Source: Podarcis raffonei | Taxonomy: Eukaryota; Chordata; Lepidosauria; Squamata; Lacertidae | Length of the DNA stretch: 64,000 bases | Assembly (NCBI RefSeq): GCF_027172205.1 | Contig: NC_070604.1 | Coordinates: 75,181,023-75,245,022, forward strand | Direction: 5' to 3' | Part shown: positions 32,201 through 43,713 of the stretch, in pieces | How the letters are laid out: each line of letters starts with the position of its first letter | Position numbering within the stretch: the stretch's first letter is position 1 | Program-made: the position numbers and the translations under genes | Notes under the pieces: model-generated | Databases searched by the model: none | Seen by the model: the letters and a program-made list of their open reading frames with translations, nothing else | What the model was told of the DNA's origin: nothing

Positions 32201-35200
32201 TGTAGACATATAGGAACCAAGCAGGCTAGGGATTAAATAAATAAAATAAAAATAGATCTAGTGAAAAATCTGGAAGGAAATGTTTCCATTGCAATCCATA
32301 CTACAATGTAATGAAGAAATGAACTGATTAAATTCAAAATTGACCACAGTGTTTATTTCCTATCTTATTTAAGAGGATGACGAAATTACCTTCCAGAAGG
32401 ATCATAGTAACTCATCTCCCTCCTCATTTACTACCCAAATCTATTTTCAAAAGTAAAGCCAAGGTGAGTACATGCATCTTACAGTCTTTCAGCTAAGACT
32501 GCATTACTACAGCATTCACCTAAATGTTATTTGAGAGCATTAAGAGCACAATCTTAAAGCGTGATTTATATCTTTGTGTTTCAGATACTGGTGCTGACTC
32601 GGAATCCCAAAGATACAGTGGTGTCTTATTTTCATTTCAACAATAATTTTCCTGGCTTTCCTAATGCAACATGGGATGCATATTTCACAGATTTTATGAA
32701 TGGTCAAGGTATTCTTTTTATTTTACAGCAAATGTCAAAAATAATATATGCAAGAGTAGTTCATGATATGGGAAGAGGTTCTGGATCCAGCACCCCATTT
32801 TGATATCTAGGTGGAAGCAGAAGCCTAGAGTATGTACTGTCCATTTTGGTTAATATGCCAGCTTCATCCTTTCCCAGAGACTTAGGACCTAGACACAGTC
32901 AAGAATGCTATGGAAAGAAGGGAGCCAACTTGAATAAAATATCGGGAGGGGCAGGTAAGCCCTGCCCCGCATAATCAATCTCAGGATGTAGCACACAGAC
33001 ACAATTTGAATGGAAATGTCCATCAACTTTGGGTGGGAACTCAAATATTTTATGGGGGGAGGGTGAAGTATATTAAAATACAATAATTCATCAAATACAA
33101 AAAGCGTCCCTAAACAGGGCTGCCTTCAGAGGTCTTCTAAAAATCAGATAGTTGTTTATTTCTTTGACATCTGATGGGAGGGCGTTCCACAGGGTGGGCG
33201 CCACTACCAAGAAAGCCCTCTGCCTGATCCCCTGTAACTTCACTTCTCGAAGGGCCTCGGCGCTGGACCTCAGTATCCAGACCTAGACCTACATGAGCTG
33301 CGCTGTTTGCCAGTACGTATCTAAGCTAATTTCAATGTGCTGGTTTCAACCTTTAAAATCCTATATTGTCAGGGCGGGTATCGGGAGCAGGTCACCAATA
33401 ACTCACAATGTGTTGGTGAAGTTAACTCTTTATTCAAAGAGACAAAACAGCTCAGGTCTAGTGAGCACAGCAACTCCTCCCATTAGATCTTGCCCCAATG
33501 AGGCAGTTGCAAGGACTAAAGGTCCCCCCGCCTTCCCGCAGCTGCCTAAGACTACTCCTCCCCTAATTCCTTTCCGAGCAATCTGAGGCTCTGTCACCTT
33601 GCCTGCCTCTACTCTGCCCTCTTCATACCACTGTGGGTTCTGGAAGACCAGGGGGGGTACCTAGTTGCAGCAGGAGGGGAAGACCCCCTGGATTCTTCAG
33701 CAGCCTGCCTGATCTTTGCCTCTTAATGCCTCTCCTCTCCAGTCTCCACTTCTGCCTCTGATTCTGGACTGCTCCCTACCCCAGCCTCTTCCTGCTCACT
33801 AAACCCTTTCCCCTCTTCAGCTTCCGACACCCCCTCTTCCCAGCCTGCTCCCTCTTCTCCCTCTGACAACTCATCATTGTCCCACCACCAATCCCCTGGC
33901 TCTGAGCTATCATCACTTGGAAACCATCACTCCCTTGGGAACCAGCTGGTGCCTCCCACCACTCCTGTGCATCCAGCCAGCCCATGACAGCCACGCATGT
34001 ATATGCCTTCTTAAAACATCCATGCCCACATGAATGGGAATGCCAGTCCAATGAGAGTTCCCACATGTGTGTATGCTGGTGAGTTCATGTGTGTATGCTA
34101 ACAGTGAGCTTAAAGTTCTCAGATAGTTTTTGCGTTAAGGATCTAAGGTGCATGTGTGAATATTAGGGGGCTCTGGGCATGGAAGAAACAGGGATGATGC
34201 CACAAAAATGGTGAAGATGTTTTGGCGAGCTTACTCTGGTAGGGTACTGGTGGGTCACACATTCTTTCCATTCAGAATGACATAAAATGCTGTGTCTGGA
34301 TTTGGGAGAAAAGTTGAAAAATAAAGCCACTAGCTTCTGTGCACCAAAAGAAAACCACTAAGAAACTCTTAAACCCCCACACAAAAAGGAAAAACTGATG
34401 AAATGCTCCTCTAGTTTATATAGTTTCTACTTCAATGTGTTTGTTGTGGAAAACAGTGCTGCTTCCCCCAGCAATTCTAATTTGTATAGCTGAATTTGCT
34501 TATAATGATAAGCTTTAAAATGTTGATATCATGCAGCTTTCTTCTCCTTTTTATCCAGTGTGTTGGGGCTCCTACTTTGACCATGTCTCAGAATGGGACA
34601 AGTACGTTGATGATGAAAATGTCATGGGCATATGTTACGAAGAACTTAAGGAGGTGAGGTTAACATTAGCCCCAGGGATATCAAAACTAGGTTTCTTTGT
34701 GAAATGCTGTCGAAGAGATAAATGCACAAGGACACTTTATAGGTGAATGTCCTGTCTGTGATGAGTGCACACGGACTGTTAGGATCATCCTATTCTCGTG
34801 TAGGACCCTGGTAGAGACACATGCCCGACTGGCATGTTCTCTCCATCCTGCTCTGTCGTTTGGGAGCTTCCAAAGCTTTCTTCAGCCCAAACACCACAGC
34901 GACTGATACCAAGAAGCATCAGCACACTTAGGGATCCACAGAGTATTCGCAGCCAAAACATTCTGTCTCAGTCACCTCCCACTCTGTGGAATGAAAACAT
35001 ACACCATCATGTGATAGGCAGCAATCCCATGACTCCAAACATGGATCAGGAATCTGAACACGGACATGTCATTACATGTCTGACTGTTTTCTGAAATGCT
35101 CATAACACAGATGTTGTGTAGGCTTGTGGCTGGCAGCTAAGCCAAAGAGATGGTTTTGAAAGCAAAAGCATGTATTAGGCTAGAATACCTCTCAACGGAT

Positions 35201-37116
35201 ACCTAGGTCACTCTACACCTGTCACTATTACAAGGCCAGGAGGAAGCGGGGCGGATACCACAGCTGAAGAACCCACTTGAGTGAGTTTCTTTTTATATGA
35301 CATTGGTCTCCACCTTCAGCGTAGAGTTAAAACATCATTTTTATTTTTATATTTTTAAGTTATATTTTAAAATATAACAAAAAGAAAGGGGAAAAACATT
35401 GCCAGGTGACATACAAAAAAAATAATCCATCAATCCTAATTTAAACATATAGCTTTATATGTCCATATGCCTAAATAGGTATTTAAATGAGATTGACAAA
35501 AAGGTAGTGAAACCTTTGGACTACTGAGTAGTAGATGATGTTGGGTTAATTTAACAGACACATTACGTTTGCTCCACTATAGATGTAATGTTTTTGACAT
35601 ATGCAATATGTTCTCTCTTGTTTATGAAAAAACAAAAGGATCTACATTCAGGATTGCAAAAAATAGCTAAATTCTTTGGGTTTTCCGTGAACGAAGAAGA
35701 AATTAAAAGTGTTGCTGAAAAAGGCAGTTTCAAAGCTATGAAGCAGAAATCTGCTGAAACTCATGGAGCATTTGGAGATGTTCTTTTCCGCAAAGGTAAA
35801 TTTCTAGGGTGGGGTGGGCGTTGATAAGATTGTTCACCAATAGTTGCCTGCTAAGTGATCACAACTATCTACAGTTACTTATCAAGTTATATTTTGTGTA
35901 TGCTTTTGTAAAGTAGGGATGCCACAAAGGGTTGCAAGGTTTAATTTTCAGTCCAGACCTGTGATTTCAAGGCAAGTTATCATTCTATGTTATCATTCAA
36001 GAACACAGGGTAAAGGAATAGGAATCCATGGTTGATTGAATAAAATCAGCTCAGAAGTTGTTGAGGTTTGTGATGGAGAAAAGGCTCCCATCACCATGTC
36101 TCTGGTATCAACATGCAGCATCCTGGGGAACTTGCTGATGCCCCTTTGGGACCCCCTTCTAATGCCTGCTCTGGACTCTCCTGTCCATATATTTTTTCCC
36201 CAGTAGTGGACAGCACAAAGCAACTGGGAGCCACCACTTAGATTTCCCACAATGATTTGATTCTGCCCCCTGTTTCCAAGAGTTAAACGGGCACCAGTGT
36301 TATATGGGAGACTTGGCATGGGAGGGATCCATCAGAAGGAACTATACCAAGGTCCCCCTCACACCATCAGGCAGTCCTGTCTTTTGTGTCTCCTACTTTG
36401 GTGTCAGAAGTAATTAAATTGGATAATACATTTTAAAAGAGAAACAGGTGGTGATTTTTCAAATATCACTTGGACATACATCCCACAAGAGATGGTTGGA
36501 GAGTGTGGAATAGGATGCCCATGAGTCCTACCTTACAGAAGACAGTGATCTATTTTTAAGAGCTGTTTCTAGTCGTTCTCTAGCTAAAGGTGTCCTCTGT
36601 TTGAGCGCTGTCCAGTCCAAGGTTGGCAAGTCACTTGGGATATTCCTCAATCTGGTGAGATGTATTTCTATTCAAATGTATGCAAATCCACTTTTTTGAC
36701 ATTGCATAATTGTCTACCCTGTTGTGAAGCGAGAACCAATCCACTATCCTCTTTTAAAGTTAAATTTGACTTAGTTGCAATGAAAAGTTCCTTTGTAAAA
36801 GACTGCCATCACAGTGTCATAATTTTGCTGCTGTCTTGGCCATCTGCTCCCTTTTCAAGCAAGTCGCAGTGACACTGCGTCTGGGAAGCCATTGCTGCAA
36901 ATCCACCCCACTGAAGAGACTCCAGCTTAATAAAATACCTTCTGAATATATGTTACAACTATTCATTTATCTTAAACATTTGCAGGATCTGTTGGTGACT
37001 GGAAAAGCCTGTTCTCAGAATCTCAGAACCAAGAAATGGACAGAAGGTTTGAAGAGTGTTTAGCCAAAAGCAAACTAGGAGCAAAGATGAAGTATGAGGT
37101 TTACTGCAAGATCTGA
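29011..37116 (+). CDS. SULT6B1: SULT6B1-like sulfotransferase, gene D (complete, 7 exons, 313 aa)
   Basis: A cytosolic PAPS-dependent sulfotransferase. Exons: 29011-29209, 30396-30541, 32374-32463, 32585-32708, 34559-34653, 35639-35795, 36986-37116; all GT-AG, open to TGA at 37114. PAPS loop Y63-P-K-T-G-T-N-W; catalytic His129 in VTHL; R151-N-P-K-D-T-V-V-S159; [15 protein letters not shown]269-K-G-SVGDWK. ATG 29011 is the first in-frame ATG and aligns with gene C; another lies two codons later. It is the youngest paralogue of C. Its introns have gained two MITEs, one SINE and two LTR fossils that C lacks, which explains its greater length. The coding frame is intact, so it is probably active. 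Acceptor unknown. Confidence 0.9.
29407..29648. mobile_element. Tc1/mariner-type MITE in gene D intron 1
   Basis: CGGTGGTACCTCAGGTTA to TAACCCGAGGTACCACTG with flanking TA on both sides. Gene C has the empty site 'ctctccctgtttatatac', so it inserted after C and D separated. Confidence 0.85.
29737..30040 (-). mobile_element. LTR fossil, partial, inverted
   Basis: Starts TGTCAGGAGGCAGAGG. Its complement has AATAAAAGGCAGG and matches the LTR at 37543-38093. Absent from gene C. Right end uncertain. Confidence 0.55.
30396..30541 (+). CDS. SULT6B1: Gene D exon 2
   Basis: 146 bases, attcag|GT to ATCAAG|gttag, encoding [26 protein letters not shown] and RLEFED. Flanking intron also differs from C by roughly 12%. 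Confidence 0.88.
30836..30972. repeat. Imperfect palindromic MITE-like repeat
   Basis: 'acatttaacttccctcaaag' near the left end and 'tactttaaatgt' near the right, with 'gggaattgtagctctg' inside. Resembles 50106-50205. Gene D intron 2. Confidence 0.4.
31155..31426 (-). mobile_element. tRNA-derived SINE, inverted, head missing
   Basis: The tail side starts at 'gtaaaggtacccctgcccgt', and the body runs to 'gaccgagcaacagg', where it stops next to a mariner MITE, without its tRNA-like head. Gene D intron 2; absent from C. Confidence 0.75.
31429..31576. mobile_element. Tc1/mariner-type MITE, short subtype
   Basis: CAGTCATACCTCAGGAT to ATCCTGAGGTACCACTG flanked by TA (31427-31428, 31577-31578). It abuts the SINE. 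The core has an inverted 'gttacttccgg' pair. Confidence 0.75.
32374..32463 (+). CDS. SULT6B1: Gene D exon 3 (catalytic His)
   Basis: 90 bases, one silent difference from C. The 34 intron bases before it are also almost identical, while sequence farther upstream is much more diverged. Confidence 0.88.
32585..32708 (+). CDS. SULT6B1: Gene D exon 4 (3'-phosphate loop)
   Basis: 124 bases encoding ILVLTRNPKDTVVSYFHF to DFMNGQ; 13 base differences from C. Confidence 0.88.
33105..33290 (-). mobile_element. L2-like LINE C-terminal fragment
   Basis: The minus strand reads VAPTLWNALPSDVKE and FRRPLKAALF, the tail signature of L2-clade ORFs. Gene D intron 4. Confidence 0.55.
33367..33989 (-). mobile_element. 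Solo LTR fossil in gene D intron 4
   Basis: Bounded by TGTCAGGG and CATGACA. An inverted AATAAA (ctttattcaa) near 33430 gives minus orientation. Gene C lacks it at the aligned point ('cctacatgcaggcacatg'), so it arrived after duplication. No target duplication recognised. Confidence 0.6.
34559..34653 (+). CDS. SULT6B1: Gene D exon 5
   Basis: 95 bases with one difference from C (Ile to Val), inside a near-identical tract running from about 34516 to 34870. Confidence 0.88.
35639..35795 (+). CDS. SULT6B1: Gene D exon 6
   Basis: 157 bases, caaaag|GAT to AAAG|gtaaat, encoding [26 protein letters not shown] and LFRK. Confidence 0.87.
36986..37116 (+). CDS. SULT6B1: Gene D exon 7 (terminal)
   Basis: 131 bases encoding [14 protein letters not shown] through KYEVYCKI and TGA; four residues differ from C. 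Confidence 0.88.
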
Positions 37117-37190
37117 GGAGGCAACCTATATTCGAAGGGCTGCCTGCCTCCTGCATTGTCTCTTGGAATACAATTAGCTTTGTCACTTTC

Positions 37191-37192
<2 letters not shown>

Positions 37193-37248
<56 letters not shown>

Positions 37249-37300
37249 TATTTATACCCCCACCCTGCCTGGCTGGGTTTCCCCAGCCACTCTGTGTATC
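37193..37300 (-). repeat. (AAC)n tail with L2-like 3' end
   Basis: About 18 AAC units followed by 'atttataccccc' and 'ctgggtttccccagccact'. It splits the 3' flank that gene C shows unbroken ('ctttctgtgtacc'), so it is a later insertion just past the gene D stop. Confidence 0.8.
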
Positions 37301-37542
37301 AATACATTGATGGAGGCATAATGTTTCCTGTGTCTTGCAATTTCAGCGGTTTTGATATTTAAGTAGGGTGGCCTGTTTAAATTATGGATGCTTGAGGAAT
37401 TTTTTCTTTGTGGATCTTAATTCAAACTGACTTGATCTCTGCTCATGGACTATTATATGAATCAGAACATAGTTATCCTTCAGATTTTGCTTTTCCCTGG
37501 ACATTGCAAAGCAGCTTCCAGTTGAAACTATGTTTTATAATG

Positions 37543-38093
37543 TGTCAGGGACTGGGCAGAGGAAGAATAGTGGAGAGACCGCCTCCCCAGCCTGACCCTT
37601 CCAGAGAAGAGGAAGACAGTTCAGAATTACAGCAGGGGTTTGAGGAACATCACAGCTCAGAGGCAGATGAGGGGAAAAGCTGGGAAATAATGGGAGAGGA
37701 GGAGGAGGAGGAGGAGGAGGAGGAGGAGGAGGAGGAGGAGGAGGAAGCAGCAGCAGCACCAGGGGAGCAACAGCTGACGGACTCAGTTTCTTTAGAAAGC
37801 ATTCCGGATCCCCCCTCCCAGAATCCGGTGAAACTTGAAAGTAGGAGAGCAAAGAGCTCAAAGGCAGAGGGCACTTTTCAGCACCTGAAGGAGAGACTAT
37901 GAGATTGACAAATGAGGAACTGGGACAGACGGAAGGGGTGGAGATTCACTCGGGACAACGCCATTATTCCGAAAGGCTACATTCCCAAGCCTCTCTGTGT
38001 GAATATTTAATAAAAGCAGATGTAAAGGACTTTTCCTTGTCTTGTCCGTTCCTGGCAACCTGCTGTGGGGGTTGGTTTCTCTGCTGCCTGACA
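37543..38093 (+). mobile_element. Solo LTR fossil downstream of gene D
   Basis: TGTCAGGG to CCTGACA, flanked by taatg and gaatg (4 of 5). It contains a purine-rich (GAG)n stretch near 37700-37745 and AATAAA at 38009-38014, so it lies in the same orientation as gene D. LTR family not assigned. C/D homology ends at its left edge. Confidence 0.7.
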
Positions 38094-38424
38094 GAATGCA
38101 TATTTTAAGAAGAAATGCACTTAGAATGCACATGTTAAGAAGAAATGCAATGTATATTTTAAGAGTTCTTCCCCTCACACCCTCCCTTTAGGCAAGCTGT
38201 TTGGGAAGTTTATTTGGGGCACAGGCATAAAGCCGCATATTGCTTTTTCTAAATTAAGCTCACAGTCGCACAAAGAAGATCTACTCTCCCCAATTTATGT
38301 ATTACAAAGCGTACTTGATTTCCCAGGCTATGTTCTGGAGATCAGAATTAGACTCTAATGCACCTGAATGGGCCAGGATAGATACTGATGATCTAGTGCC
38401 ATTTCAATATAGATAACGCTAGAA

Positions 38425-38560
38425 GAGTCTCCTGGATCAGGCCAAGGGCCTCTCTAATCCATCATTCTGTTCTCACCTTGGACAACCAGTTGCAGCAGTC
38501 ACTTACTCTGGAATTGCTCGATAGTTGCACCCTTTTGGAAAGAAGTTCTGACAAGGATGA
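38425..38560 (+). repeat. Unclassified interspersed repeat (as at 183)
   Basis: 'ctggatcaggccaagggcct' and 'attctgttctcacctt' match the family seen at 183 and 47880. Confidence 0.5.
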
Positions 38561-38876
38561 AGATGTTTTAAAAAACTTCTGTTACCCTGGGAGACATACA
38601 AGCTTTGTACATTCCAGATCTATCAGGGGCCAGAATTGAAGGTGTAGTTTAAAAAGGCCACATTAGTTGTGAAATAAACCACAACGCAGAACTGGAAAGC
38701 AATTGGAAGCTCATCCATCTGTCTTGGGAGACAACTGAAGGGTGCACTTTCAGGGTTAAAGTCAAACCATTGGAGAGTGACAGCGTTTTCTGTGGCTGTA
38801 GAGACCGATATGGAGAAGAGATGTTTTGTTGCAGGTTGGGCAGATGAAGGCGTCAAGTTTTGCTGCTACAGGTGCA

Positions 38877-38903
38877 TAATAATAATAATAATAATAATAA
38901 TAA
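38877..38903 (+). repeat. (AAT)n microsatellite
   Basis: About nine AAT units, followed by a LINE-derived 'ccctgtaacctcacttctc' piece. Confidence 0.9.
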
Positions 38904-39559
38904 TTCCCTGTAACCTCACTTCTCAAAGGGAGGGAACCGCCAGAAGGCCCTCAGAGCTGGATCTCAGTGGGGGGGCAGAATGGTGGGGGTGGAGACGCTC
39001 CTTCAGATATACTGTTTTAAAGTATATAATGGGTTTTAAAGTATGGTTACCAGATTTTTTTGCAATGAATCCGGGGACACTTTTTTTTTTTTTTGAAGCT
39101 GAGTAGCAACAGGGAGTCAGTAGTGGGGATGGTGAGGCAAAAGACCCTGGGCCCAAGCACACATGCATATTGTATAAAGGTGCAAAGCCTTTCTTTCACA
39201 CCCTGCGATACATAAATGTGCAGAGTTCTTTTTTTAAAAAACTGGGCAATGGCGCACCGCCCACCTGTGACTCCTGAGCCTTCCCCAATCTCCTTCCCCC
39301 TTCATTTTGACAGATCAGGGGAGGCTCGGGAGTCATGGGTGGGCAGTCTTTTCCCAGGAGGGGCCAGCCTGGTAGTGCAGTTGGCTCTGGCTGGCTTCAG
39401 GAGCTGCTCACTGCTGTGGCACAGGAAAAATGGCAGGCGCCATGGCAGCGAGCAGCTCCTGGAGCCAGCTGGAGCCAACTGCGCTAACAGGCTGGCTCCA
39501 GGCTGCTGAGGCTGCCACTGCCACGTTTGCAGGGACATATTTGCAAATCCGGGGATGTC

Positions 39560-39840
39560 TGGTAACGCTATTTTAAAGGTCATCACTAACACTTTGAATT
39601 GTGCTCGGAAACGTACTGGGAGCCAATGTAGGTCTTTCAGCACCAGTGTTAGGTGGTCTCGGCAGCCACTTCCAGTCACCAGTCTAGCTGCCGCATTCTG
39701 GATTAGTTGTAGTTTCCGGGTCACCTTCAAAGCCCCACACAGAGCGCATTGCAGTAGTCCAAACGAGAGATAACCAGAGCATGTACCACTCTGGTGAGAC
39801 AGTCCATGGGCAGGTAGGGTCTCACCATGGTGTTTCCCCT
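39560..39840 (-). mobile_element. L2-like LINE reverse-transcriptase C-terminal fragment
   Basis: The minus strand reads KLQLIQNAAARLVTG, DHLTLVLKDLHWLPVRF and FKVLVMTFK, the classic L2-clade tail. Only this part is present. Confidence 0.75.
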
Positions 39841-40130
39841 CTCTGTGCTCCTTCTAATGGTCATTTCACTTCTGGTCAGGTTGCGAAAAAAAGGACATAA
39901 AATTTAAAAAGAAGACACATTCATAGTAATAGGGCCAGAATTCATAGATTCTGCATGTTGGCCTAGTTTGCCTGACATGGTAAGCCAAATTTACCAGGAC
40001 AATGCCGACATACAAACTTCCAGGGAGATGCTCACAATGGCTCAGTTCCCTCCTGGTCTTGTCTATTTCCTTAGGAATAAACACATGCAAAAGTGACAAG
40101 AACCATGCTGTTTTATTGCAATTATATTTA

Positions 40131-40330
40131 TGTTATTTAATAGATTGTTTAAATTTGTTTATGATTTAATTCTATTAATGCTTTTTTAAAATGATTGCTT
40201 TCTGCACTCCCATGTTTTTAGCTGTTGCTATTTTATCAGAAAGCCACCCTGAGTTCCTATCAGGGGAAAATGTGGAGTGTAAATAAATAAATGAAGAAGA
40301 CGAAGAAGAAGAAGAAGAGAACCAGAAATA
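40131..40330 (+). mobile_element. LINE 3' end (CR1/L2-like) with (GAA)n
   Basis: 'gccaccctgagttcctatca' followed by 'gtgtaaataaataaatgaag' and a GAA run is the common LINE 3'-UTR pattern. Confidence 0.5.
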
Positions 40331-42373
40331 AACTGATTAAAATACTTATCTTTTCAAACCCCCTGGAACCAACAGACTCTTTTCCAGGCCTTCTGGGAGA
40401 TGCAAGGGAGTGAAAATGGGGCATTCTGAATGCAAATCTGTAGTCCAGCATTAAGTTCTGGTCCCTTAATAGAACAGTTGCAAACAAGAAACAAATTAAA
40501 ATAACAACAGAAAAAATATTCAAAAAATCAGTATTGACTCTACACTGACTGTCAGTCCACCAGGGGGAATATGGAATACAATAATAAATCCACCAGGTGT
40601 CGCCCTTTTACACTGTATTTGACTAATGGGTGTCCTTTCAAACTTCTTTTTCTGTAAAACGAATTAATGATTTGGGTGTTTCATTTGTTTTAAAGACGCA
40701 ACCCCTCCCCAAAACTCCAGGGACATGTCCAGAATCTAAAATTAGTCTACCTTTTCCGTAGACTGCTAATAGGAAGAGTGAAAACAATTTGAAATAATTT
40801 TGACTCCTGTCAAACTTCTCTATTGCTATTCTGCCAGTGCAATGGAATGCTGCAAAAAGGGAAGAAAACAGAACGGCATTGGTTTTGCCGGAGGGACAGC
40901 ATTATAGTAATTGGGACAAGGAAGCCCCTTCCACTGCTTTTTGGCAGTGTGCAAATTCACTAGGAAACCAGGGTCTCTCGAAGCCTCTGCAATAAATGCC
41001 TTTAAAATGCCCACAGGAATAAATTCGCTCCTTCTGCAATGCTGATTGTGTGTGCAAGTAAGTGTGTTAGATATGGACTAAGCTGTCCCCTTTAAGTTTT
41101 TCTCAGTTTCTCATCTCATTTCCCCACTTAAATTTTATTCTTCATTGTTTCATGCAATTTTTCTTTTAAGTCCTCAAAAACATTTGCCAGCATTTTAGCA
41201 CTCATAATCACATTTTGGGTTGGGATTTTGCCTAATATACAGATATTTCTGCATGCATTTCTCCCTAGTATTGTGCATTTTTGTATGTAATTTCCACAAA
41301 TATATGCATTTTAATGCACGCTTCTCCCTACTGTACACTTTTTTGGGGGGGGTATTTGATTGGAGACCCGCATCACAATATCCTGGGAAGTGTAAATGGG
41401 AAAGTATACCATGTGTATTATTTTGGAAAGCATGGGTGAGGTTGGTTCTAATCAGCATGCAGACCAAACTGAATTTCTTCTGTATCTCACACTTGTGTGT
41501 GCGTGTAGGTGGATGCGTGTGTTTGTAATCTCAAAATAACTTGGAAAGCTAAGTTGCTCCTGATTAGTTCTATTGTAGTTTTAAAGCACAGCTTGCCACG
41601 GTTTGGTGGAGAAAAGAGTGTTCCAAGTTGCTTGGAGGACTGAAGCTGGCAAAAGAGTAATAGACTGATAGGGGGAGGAATGTGGTCTCATGGTAGGAAA
41701 AATACCATGTATACATTGGCTGGTACAAATATGTCATAACTATTTGCATTCTTTATGGGAGCTGAAGATAGAGGGGGGAGAAAATCCCTGGTCACTAGCA
41801 GCTCCCTTCTACTGTAATCTGATTTTTTTTTTAATGGACCTCCCAAGGAAGGATTCTTTGTTTTGAAACAAGCCACCCACAATGGGAATTTTTGGCAAAT
41901 GCTCTGAATACTATGCAGGCAGCTGCTTTGCATTTGGCATTCCCTGCCACCAAGGGCTTCAGCATGTAAAGTGGTCGCAGGATGTGGCTCGTGCCATTCC
42001 TTCCACTTTTCAGTCCCTCAATCCCATCTCCAGCCCAGGAGCAGACCTTAGACAAAGGGCACGTATAGAACCAGAACCCACATTCTATCACCTAAGCAGA
42101 TACATGCAGATACAACCTCACAGCTGTGTGAGTGGAGAAGGAGGAGTGGGGCTTCCTTCAGCTCAGAATAAAGTGAGACCACAGTATCATTCATCTTGCA
42201 CATGTCAAATATGGTGTCAAGGAACAACTCCCAGCATCCTGGAAGAAAGCCCTTGTTGGTTTAGCAGCACCCAAATGACCAAGGTCAAAAATTGACCCTG
42301 CAAGGTAGACTACTGCCACCACTCCAATCAGTCTGGGCCAGGAGACTCCCAGAATCTTAGTGGATGTCATCAG

Positions 42374-42466
42374 CATAGCTGTCAATGTTTCTCTCTTTTT
42401 TTAAAGGGAAATTCCCTTATTCCGAATAGGATTCCTCGCAAGAAAAGGGAAAAGTTGACATCTATG
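42374..42466. mobile_element. Very short hAT-like MITE, copy 2
   Basis: CATAGCTGTCAATG to GTTGACATCTATG with perfect 8-base duplications gtcatcag at 42366-42373 and 42467-42474. The core 'ccttattccgaataggattc' is the same as in copies 1 and 3. Confidence 0.85.
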
Positions 42467-42880
42467 GTCATCAGGCTCTTTGTTCTCTGATCCTCAAGGC
42501 CATCAAGTTAGTCAGTAGCAGGAACCAATAAGTTAGGAACTAAATTCAGCACTCCAGGCTTTAGCCAAAGAAAGACAACAAAAATACATGAGGTGGATTT
42601 ATTAAAATTGATTTTCAAAAATAGCAAGATGAAAGAGAACCTCCATACCAGTGAGAGATAGAAGGAAGAAGTAGAGTTAAGAAATCTATTTGGGAATTAT
42701 CTCACAGAACCAAAACAAGAAAGCAAACTTGCTAGCTTTATTACAAACCAGAAGAGGAACTGAGCTCACAGAAACACCCAGGAGCCCAGAGGTGTTGTAC
42801 AGGTGTCAGGAACAAAGGTATGTGGCAAAGGACAGATGATGGCTTTACCTGAGCAGCACAAATCCTGCCATACTCCAGAG

Positions 42881-43016
42881 CACGTACAGGCAAACTTGGC
42901 CCTCCAGATGTTTTGGGACTACAACTCCCATCATCCCTAACCACTGGTCCTGTTAGCTAGGGATGATGGGAGTTGTAGTCCCAAAACATCTGGAGGGTCA
43001 AGTTTGCCTATGCCTG
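42881..43016. mobile_element. hAT MITE (TTGGCCCTCCAG family), copy 3
   Basis: Near-perfect palindrome with 8-base duplications ctccagag at 42873-42880 and 43017-43024. It appears the best preserved of the three copies. Confidence 0.9.
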
Positions 43017-43713
43017 CTCCAGAGGAATAGCTGCAGAGGTTTTCGTGCAAGGTTGGCTTCCACAGTTCTGGGGTGGATGAAAACGGAATCACTTGCAAAT
43101 CTCCCCATGCATTTTCTGGGCAATTACGGTAGTCTAAAAACTGCAGGCATGAGAGTGGTGCCCCAGAGAAGAAACATGCAGTCACAGAAAATTAGTTTCT
43201 GGGAGCTCTGTGCTTAGTTTAAACCCAGTCATGCACATCCAGGTCTTTATTTTAGCCCTTGGCTTCAATAGTTCTTTCCTTGTGTCCCTGATCATTTTTG
43301 CTCTAGACAACCATTTGTGAACACATGTTTACTATGGGTATATATTCATATGAATCTTGAGAATGTGTATGGGGTATTTGGTGCTTGTCAGAGGTAAAGC
43401 AGGATCTCTGCAAGGCAGCACCTTTAAAGTTGATTTTGTGGTGGGAAGCATTAAAAGGGATTCATGACAATCATTCCTTCTGATGACAAGCTAGACTTGT
43501 CAGTTGTGAAGGAGCCCCCACCCGCTGCCAGCAATCCTGGCATCTTCCTTAGACAGAAATGTCACTCTTGCAAAACTGCTCTCTTCCAGAAAGCATTGGG
43601 TTTGTAGAGTGCCAGTAAAATTGTTTCCACTGACAACAAGCTAGATATGTCAGTGACAACAGAACTCTCTCCCCATCCTGTCATTTGTCCTTCATTTTCC
43701 CATCATCCCTAAA

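Noticed and set aside
37193-37250. Trinucleotide run as a possible array or regulatory repeat
   Set aside because: It is the simple-repeat tail of an inverted LINE 3' end. There are no spacer-separated repeats anywhere that would suggest a CRISPR-like array, which would not be expected here.
37408-37902. 164-codon open frame with a long Glu run, on the + strand
   Set aside because: It spans the end of the gene D flank and a solo LTR fossil; the Glu run is the (GAG)n tract. No gene support.
39302-39730. 142-codon minus-strand frame resembling a reverse transcriptase
   Set aside because: It is the C-terminal tail of an L2-like LINE joined to unrelated sequence, not a host gene.
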